Shown: in pieces, positions 59,084-64,000 of the stretch
Layout: every line of letters starts with the position of its first letter
How positions within the stretch are numbered: the stretch's first letter is position 1
Source of the DNA: Tepidisphaeraceae bacterium
GTDB taxonomy: Bacteria; Planctomycetota; Phycisphaerae; Tepidisphaerales; Tepidisphaeraceae
Direction: 5' to 3'
Length of the DNA: 64,000 nt
NCBI GenBank assembly: GCA_035998445.1
Contig: DASYHQ010000013.1
Coordinates: 186,001-250,000 of the forward strand
Notes under the pieces: model-generated
What the model was told of the DNA's origin: nothing
The model's input: only the letters and a program-made list of their open reading frames with translations
The model's database searches: none
Program-made: the position numbers and the translations under genes

Positions 59084-59577
59084 AACCAGCTTTCGAGCGG
59101 GCGGGCAAGCGTTTGAAAGTCAGCAGCGGGCAGGCAGACCGTTTCCCACTTGGCGCTGCGCCGCCTCATGTGATTGCGATACTCGGCAAGGTCGATCCCC
59201 ATCAACAAGTACCATCGGTCGCGAAACTCGTACATCCCCGGTTCGGGCGTCAGTGGCGCGTCGATCCAGTAGACGAAGCTGAGCAAGGCACGAAAGCCTT
59301 CGCCGAACACCTGTTCCCACTGCATGAGGTCGGTAACGTCCTGTTCGGTCGTCCACGTTTCGAAGCCACTGCGCTTCGCCTTATTGCGACACGACCGCCC
59401 TTTCACGTCGATCAGGAGATTTGGGCCGGCCTTGCTGTAGACGACGAAGTCGAAGCTCTTCAACTTCGCGTCGGCGAAGAGGGCCTTCTTGGCCTCGTCA
59501 ACGGCAACATAGGGCACGCCGCGCGAGCGGAGGTAACCCTCGAACGCGGCTTCGTAATGGATCGATCGGTCGGCCAC
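59080..59577 (-). CDS. HYExAFE family protein
   Basis: 165 residues. The N-terminal IHYEAAFEGYLRSRGVPYV is the motif that names this planctomycete-rich family. A restriction-endonuclease-like core is suggested by FDFVVYSKAGPNLLIDVKGR (D-x(n)-D-V-K, PD-(D/E)xK-like), with WTTEQDVTDLMQWEQVFG following. It may be a nuclease of the Holliday-junction-resolvase-like fold; biochemical role unknown. Coupled to the small membrane gene downstream. Confidence 0.82.
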   Translation of the reverse strand: MADRSIHYEAAFEGYLRSRGVPYVAVDEAKKALFADAKLKSFDFVVYSKAGPNLLIDVKGRSCRNKAKRSGFETWTTEQDVTDLMQWEQVFGEGFRALLSFVYWIDAPLTPEPGMYEFRDRWYLLMGIDLAEYRNHMRRRSAKWETVCLPAADFQTLARPLESWL

Positions 59578-59639
59578 TTCGCGTTAGTCCCCCAAGGGTC
59601 GGGTCCGGGATCGTCCCGGATTTTGATCCGGTGTTCCGA

Positions 59640-59715
59640 TATAGCCACCGGCTCCCGGTGGTATTTCTTTAGATTGAGGAAGGACCGCGGGCAAGCCCGT
59701 GGCTATGCAACAACG
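59640..59715. repeat. Imperfect inverted repeat (TAGCCACCGGCTCC family)
   Basis: TAGCCACCGGCTCCCGGTGG near 59642 is loosely inverted by CCGCGGGCAAGCCCGTGGCTA near 59686-59706, and each arm is itself a small hairpin. A dispersed repeat typical of planctomycete intergenic regions. Confidence 0.6.
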
Positions 59716-59716
59716 C

Positions 59717-60202
59717 TCACTTTACCAACGGTAAGGGTCTGCGTCCCTTCACGGTTAACGCCACCGGTGCGCGCACCACGGGCAACACGTTCGGCCGCGT
59801 CGACTTCGGCAACTTCTGACGCTGGGCCCGGCGGCGCTGGTTGACCTTCTTGGCCCGCGCTTCCTCAAGGGCCGTCTCCGCGTACTCCATCAAGTGCTCG
59901 GCGCTCGTGAAGAGCTGTTCAAAGTCGTACTCGCCGCCGTGGTAGTCGCAGTTGTCGGTCGTGTACTTGCGGCAGATGGCGGGGCGCGTCTCGTAGATGC
60001 CGCAGCGGTTGTCGTCCTGCAGGTGCTTGCAGCGGTTCAACACGCCGACGTACCACTGCGCTTTCTCGATGTAGACGACGATGTTCTGGTGGATGAGGTA
60101 CCAGCGGATGTCGTCGTAATCCTTACGCGTCTCGGGGTTGTCGATCGGCAACGAAATGTAGCGGCAGCATAGCGCGGCGCACTGGTCGCAAAGGCTAGAC
60201 AT
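59717..60202 (-). CDS. YkgJ-type cysteine cluster protein (Fe-S or Zn)
   Basis: 161 residues. Cysteines cluster as CDQCAALCCR at the start and NRCKHLQDDNRCGIYETRPAICRKY in the middle, the pattern C-x2-C...CC...C-x(n)-C-x5-R-P-x2-C of the YkgJ family, proposed to bind iron-sulfur clusters or zinc. The C-terminal 45 residues are basic and disordered. Role unknown; no obvious functional link to neighbours. Confidence 0.82.
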   Translation of the reverse strand: MSSLCDQCAALCCRYISLPIDNPETRKDYDDIRWYLIHQNIVVYIEKAQWYVGVLNRCKHLQDDNRCGIYETRPAICRKYTTDNCDYHGGEYDFEQLFTSAEHLMEYAETALEEARAKKVNQRRRAQRQKLPKSTRPNVLPVVRAPVALTVKGRRPLPLVK

Positions 60203-60301
60203 GGTGGCGTCGGCTCCGTCTCAGAAAAAACAACAAGGCGTACGACTTCGCAAGATGCGGATTGTAGCGTTCTTGTACCCGCCCGTGCTAAATTCTCCAC
60301 C

Positions 60302-60886
60302 ATGCGCGTCATCGCGGGTGAATTTCGTGGGAGAAATCTGCTGGCGCCGGCGAGCGAGGTCACGCGGCCCGTCACCGATCGCGTGAAGCAATCGGTCTTC
60401 GACATCCTGTCGCCGTACATGGACGATGCGGTCGTCTACGACTGCTTCGCAGGCACCGGCAGCATGGGGCTGGAATGCCTGAGCCGGGGCGCGGCCCATG
60501 CGACCTTCTTTGAGGCAGATCGATCGGCCGCCGAGCGGTTAAGGCGGAACATTGGCACGCTGAAGGTTGAGGGGCGCAGCACCGTCGTCGCCACCGATCT
60601 GTTCAAGTGGTTCAGCACCGCTCGCAAGCCCGGCAGCCGCCCCGCCGAACTGATCTTTCTCGACCCGCCCTACCGATTTCTAAACGAACGGCCGGAGGAA
60701 TTACGCAAACTGGCCGAGGCCTTCGCGGCGCGGCATTTGTCGCCGACCGCGTTGGTCATCTTCCGCCACGATGCGAAGGACGCGCTCGAACTGCCCGCCC
60801 TGCACGTTCGCGACGTTCGAGAGTACGGCTCGATGACGGTCGAATTGCTCGGCCTGCCCCCCAACGGCGACGCGCCACCGCAGTAG
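60302..60886 (+). CDS. rsmD: 16S rRNA (guanine(966)-N2)-methyltransferase RsmD
   Basis: 194 residues. RsmD signature throughout: MRVIAGEFRGRNLLAP, VTDRVKQSVFDIL, motif I VYDCFAGTGSMGLECLSRGA, and the catalytic FLDPPYRF (DPPY) motif. It uses SAM to methylate G966 of 16S rRNA during 30S assembly. Length is typical (about 190). The gene stands alone between a divergent YkgJ gene and a DUF58 gene. Confidence 0.95.
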   Translation: MRVIAGEFRGRNLLAPASEVTRPVTDRVKQSVFDILSPYMDDAVVYDCFAGTGSMGLECLSRGAAHATFFEADRSAAERLRRNIGTLKVEGRSTVVATDLFKWFSTARKPGSRPAELIFLDPPYRFLNERPEELRKLAEAFAARHLSPTALVIFRHDAKDALELPALHVRDVREYGSMTVELLGLPPNGDAPPQ

Positions 60887-60912
60887 TATCCAGTGGAGAG
60901 GCGACCGCCGTT

Positions 60913-61788
60913 ATGCCCATACCCCGCTATCGCTTCTTCGGCACGAAGGACGCCGCCCTGGCGGGGTCGTTGCAGTTCTCGGCCAGGCAGGTGGTTGAAG
61001 GGCTGATCACCGGCCAGCACAAGAGCCCCCACAAGGGCTTCAGCGTCGAGTTCGCCGAGCATCGCGAGTACACGCCCGGCGACGAACTGCGGCACCTCGA
61101 CTGGCGGGCGCTGGCGCGGTCCGACCGCTACTACGTGAAACTGTACGAGCAGGAGACCAACCTGCGGGCCACGCTCGTGATCGACACGAGCAATTCGATG
61201 CGGTTCGCTGGCAAGATTGATTACGCCAGGCACCTGGCCGCGTGCCTGGCTTACCTGCTCTCAACGCAACAGGACCTCGCGGGGCTGATCGCGGTGGATG
61301 AGACAGTGCGCGTCGAGCTGCCGCCGGGCTCGTCACCGACGCACCTGGATCGGCTATTTAAGGAGCTGGAGCGCATCGAGCCCGGCAACAAAAGTGACTT
61401 GCCCGGGCAGTTGCACGCGTTGTCCGAGCGACTGCCCCGCCGGAGCATGGTCGTGCTGGTCAGCGACCTGTGGACCGAACCCGACGACCTTCGGCGAGCG
61501 CTCCAGCACCTGCGATACCGCAAGCACCAGGCGATCATCATCCACCTGCTGGACAAGGCCGAGACCGAGCTGTCGTACGAAGGCCAGATTACTCTGGAAG
61601 ACCTGGAGACCAACGAGAAGATCCAGATCGACCCGGCCGACCTGCGCGAAACGTACCAGAAGCAAGTCGCCGACTATCTGGCCCAGGTGCGCCGCGCCTG
61701 CAGCGACAGTGATGTGGAGTATCACGATCTGTACGTCGACCAACCTTATGACAAGGCGCTCGTGCGGTTGTTGTCCCGTCGACGGTGA
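60913..61788 (+). CDS. DUF58 family vWA-like protein
   Basis: 291 residues from ATG 60913; the longer open frame overlaps rsmD. N-terminal domain typical of DUF58 (FSARQVVEGLITGQHKSPHKGFSVEFAEHREYTPGDELRHLDWRA), then a vWA-like domain with the metal-ion-dependent adhesion start VIDTSNSMRFAG (D-x-S-x-S altered to DTSNS) and MVVLVSDLW. It usually sits beside a MoxR-type ATPase and Bat proteins and is proposed to help assemble or remodel envelope complexes. Here the BatA-like gene follows directly. Confidence 0.88.
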   Translation: MPIPRYRFFGTKDAALAGSLQFSARQVVEGLITGQHKSPHKGFSVEFAEHREYTPGDELRHLDWRALARSDRYYVKLYEQETNLRATLVIDTSNSMRFAGKIDYARHLAACLAYLLSTQQDLAGLIAVDETVRVELPPGSSPTHLDRLFKELERIEPGNKSDLPGQLHALSERLPRRSMVVLVSDLWTEPDDLRRALQHLRYRKHQAIIIHLLDKAETELSYEGQITLEDLETNEKIQIDPADLRETYQKQVADYLAQVRRACSDSDVEYHDLYVDQPYDKALVRLLSRRR

Positions 61789-61808
61789 AACGGGGAGTAC
61801 TTGGAACA

Positions 61809-61906
<98 letters not shown>

Positions 61907-61934
61907 TTTGTTCCGGTCTTCCTCGACTGAATTT

Positions 61935-64000
61935 ATGTTCGGATTAGATTTCCTATTCGCCTCTGCCCTGTTCGCCCTGCCGATCGCGGGGCTGCCGGTG
62001 TTGCTGCATCTTTTGTTTCGGAAGAAGTCGCCGGTCGTGCAGTTCAGCACCATACGGTTCATCCGCTCGAGCATGCAGCGGACGGCGGCGAGGCGCAAGT
62101 TGCAGCGGTGGCTGTTGCTGGCGTGCCGGGCGTTTCTGTTGCTGCTGCTGATCTGGGCGATCGCGCAACCGGCCCATCGGGCGGCCGCGAACTGGCTTGG
62201 GTCGGCCAAAAGCCCCATCGCGGCAATCGTGATCGACACCAGCTATTCCATGCTGCTGAAGGACCGCGAGACGCCCCTGCTCGACTCCGCCGACGCCGCT
62301 GTGCAATCGCTGTTGCGCCAGCAACTGGCCGGCGCGCGGGTCGCGGTCTTCCGTTCGGATGTGCCACCGGCAGATCAGCCGGAGACGTTGCGCGAGTCGG
62401 GCGAATGGCTGACGGATTGGTCGCCGCTTCAGCCCACGCCGGCCGGGATGCCACTGGCGGAGCGCATCACCGCGGCCACGGAGTTTCTGAACGATCAGTC
62501 GGCCGATCAGAAATGGCTCTTCGTGCTGAGCGATTTTCAATCTCGCGAGTTCCCACGGCCAGTGACCGCACCCGGCGACGTGCGGGCCGTCTTCATCGAC
62601 CTGCACGCTGACGACGCTCGGTCGGCCGGTGTGACGAACGTCACGGTTCAACCGCAACGGCCGATCCCCGGCGTGGGCAGTGATGCCGTGGTGTCGATCG
62701 CCGGGCGGGCGGGCGAATCACGCGCGGTCACGCTTCGGGTCGCCAGCCCGGCGGGCGATGTGTTTTCGGAAAGCACGTTGGTTGGCACGCTGGATCGTGC
62801 CGGCCGGGCGCAACTGCGGTTTCCACTGAAGCTGCCGGCCGAGCGATGGCTGACGTTGACCGCGAGCCTGCCCGCTGGCGATGCGTCGGAATGGGACGAC
62901 TCGCGAACCCATTTGATCGAGGTGCCACCGCGACGGGTGGTGTCGCTCCTCGCGCCCTCGCCCGCCCCACCGGCCGAGCGATTCCTACGGCTGGCGCTCG
63001 ACCCGTCCGAAGGCGCCGACTCTGCGTGGCCGCTGTTGGTGAAACCGGCCCAAGCCATTGCGCCTGATGCGCAAGTGGCCGTCGCGATGCTCTCGGCGTG
63101 GCCGGCGGCAGAACGCGTGCAGCAGTTGTCACGCTTCGCGCAGTCCGGCGGTGTCGTCATCGTTGCGCTTCAACCCGGTTTGGAAGAGTCGTGGTCTGCC
63201 CTGTCGGCGGATCGTCAGGCAGCGCTCGCGGATTTCCTGGGTGGCACACCCGCTCCGCGCTCGCCGACCGGCACCTTCACGGCGTTGGCCGGTAGCGGCG
63301 CGGCTACCGTGCTGGAAGGTCTGAACGACCCTGCGATGCAGCTTGCTTCCGTCTCAGCCCAGCGATTCGTACCGCTCGCGGAAGTCGCCGGCGATTCGGA
63401 GGTCGTGCTGTCGCTCAGCCGGTCGTCCGGGGTTGGCAGCGAACGGCCATTGCCGTTGCTGTTGCGCCAGCCGCACGGCGCCGGCGCAATCTTCAGTTTG
63501 ACGACGCTCCCCGACCCCCGCTTCACGAACTTGCCGACGCATCCGGTGTTCCTGCCGACGCTGGTTCGGATTGCCGTCTCGGGCACGGGGGGTTCGACGC
63601 CGGCGAACGTGGAGATCGGTCAGCCGATCGTGTTGCGCGATCGGTCGTTAGACGGTCGCCCGCAACTGAACCTGGAGACGCCTCGCCAGGAGCGTTTCGT
63701 CCTGCCGGCGAATCGGGATGAGGGGGGCGTCTCGTTCGTGTTCTCGAACACTGGGTCGCCAGGCATTCACACCATCACCACCGCCGAGCGTGCTGAGCCG
63801 GTGGCGATGGCGAACGTTCAGTTGCCCGGCGCGGAGGCGGAAGTGGACCGCCGCGAGGCGGCCACGGTGGCGTCGGGAGATAACGTGGTGGTCGTGCGTT
63901 CGGTGGAAGAGCTGCAATCGAAGTTCGCGACGTTGTCGGAGCCTGAACCGCGATGGTCGACGCCGATCGCGCTCGTGCTGGTGTTGCTGTGCTTCGAGTC
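61935..64000 (+). CDS. BatA-like vWA membrane protein (cut by window edge)
   Basis: The frame from ATG 61935 stays open to the edge; about 688 residues are visible. The N-terminus (DFLFASALFALPIAGLPVLLHLLF, then PVVQFSTIRFIRSS, then WLLLACRAFLLLLLIWAIAQP) is the BatA N-terminal domain with two membrane helices. Next is a vWA domain (AIVIDTSYSMLLKD with D-x-S-x-S). A long extracytoplasmic beta region follows (VTNVTVQPQRPIPGVGSDAVVSIAGR and on), and near residue 675 another helix (PIALVLVLLCFE) begins. Together with the DUF58 gene this is the Bat/aerotolerance-type envelope module. Confidence 0.88.
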   Translation, partial: MFGLDFLFASALFALPIAGLPVLLHLLFRKKSPVVQFSTIRFIRSSMQRTAARRKLQRWLLLACRAFLLLLLIWAIAQPAHRAAANWLGSAKSPIAAIVIDTSYSMLLKDRETPLLDSADAAVQSLLRQQLAGARVAVFRSDVPPADQPETLRESGEWLTDWSPLQPTPAGMPLAERITAATEFLNDQSADQKWLFVLSDFQSREFPRPVTAPGDVRAVFIDLHADDARSAGVTNVTVQPQRPIPGVGSDAVVSIAGRAGESRAVTLRVASPAGDVFSESTLVGTLDRAGRAQLRFPLKLPAERWLTLTASLPAGDASEWDDSRTHLIEVPPRRVVSLLAPSPAPPAERFLRLALDPSEGADSAWPLLVKPAQAIAPDAQVAVAMLSAWPAAERVQQLSRFAQSGGVVIVALQPGLEESWSALSADRQAALADFLGGTPAPRSPTGTFTALAGSGAATVLEGLNDPAMQLASVSAQRFVPLAEVAGDSEVVLSLSRSSGVGSERPLPLLLRQPHGAGAIFSLTTLPDPRFTNLPTHPVFLPTLVRIAVSGTGGSTPANVEIGQPIVLRDRSLDGRPQLNLETPRQERFVLPANRDEGGVSFVFSNTGSPGIHTITTAERAEPVAMANVQLPGAEAEVDRREAATVASGDNVVVVRSVEELQSKFATLSEPEPRWSTPIALVLVLLCFE

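Overview
The window is GC-rich, densely coding bacterial DNA that looks like a planctomycete of the Phycisphaerae/Tepidisphaerales kind. The evidence is two proteins with PEP-CTERM sorting signals (VPEPTSLGLL followed by an Arg-rich tail), a pseudopilin-like protein with a prepilin cleavage site and a C-terminal VDGHA box, dockerin-like calcium loops, a HYExAFE-type small protein, many carbohydrate-active enzymes with LacI and IclR regulators, and several families of dispersed hairpin repeats. The taxon is inferred from these traits; no rRNA or tRNA gene was seen.

Region by region. 1-8.0 kb: a pectin/uronate catabolic operon (Gfo/Idh oxidoreductase, unknown toroid protein, TIM-barrel isomerase, GH88-like unsaturated uronyl hydrolase, SDR, KDPG aldolase, KDG kinase, GH140-like apiosidase) followed by an IclR regulator that could be its KdgR-like controller, apparently read from a leaderless promoter. 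8.9-10.4 kb: an orphan protein of unknown function and a strong terminator. 10.4-16.2 kb: the four-gene ligase-associated DNA repair operon (exonuclease, ATP-dependent ligase, Lhr-like helicase, PdeM). 16.4-30.5 kb: an orphan LuxR-type regulator without a phospho-acceptor Asp, then an ABC exporter and a glycan-assembly cluster (two epimerases, one fused to a glycosidase-like domain, a dehydrogenase, four glycosyltransferases, a methyltransferase and a second glycosidase-like protein). 30.6-45.7 kb: an alpha-glucan region (pseudopilin, secreted dockerin/PEP-CTERM amylase, PEP-CTERM protein, two LacI regulators, a periplasmic GH13, and an ABC importer whose binding protein is fused to one permease and whose other permease carries an EF-hand loop), ending with an SDR.

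45.8-56.7 kb is the most notable part: an about 10.86-kb integrated element flanked by an 18-bp perfect direct repeat. The left copy lies in a sequence with the layout of a chromosomal dif site (XerC arm, 6-bp centre, XerD arm), and no integrase gene is visible. The rightward genes include an FtsK/HerA-type packaging ATPase with the GRHxGxxxxxxSQ signature, a 357-aa probable double-jelly-roll capsid protein, three small tail-anchored membrane proteins, tiny membrane/lipoprotein peptides and a collagen-like spike protein. The leftward genes include a winged-helix replication protein and a lysine-rich DNA-binding peptide. I read this as a tailless, membrane-containing (tectivirus/corticovirus-like) provirus that uses the host XerCD recombinases to enter dif. 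Both ends of the element encode the same unfamiliar WRGGW domain.

56.8-64 kb: ordinary chromosome, with a ketoacyl synthase, a group of small membrane-anchored proteins, a HYExAFE protein, a YkgJ-like cysteine cluster protein, RsmD, a DUF58 protein and a BatA-like vWA membrane protein cut by the right edge. If the dif identification is right, the window lies at the replication terminus.
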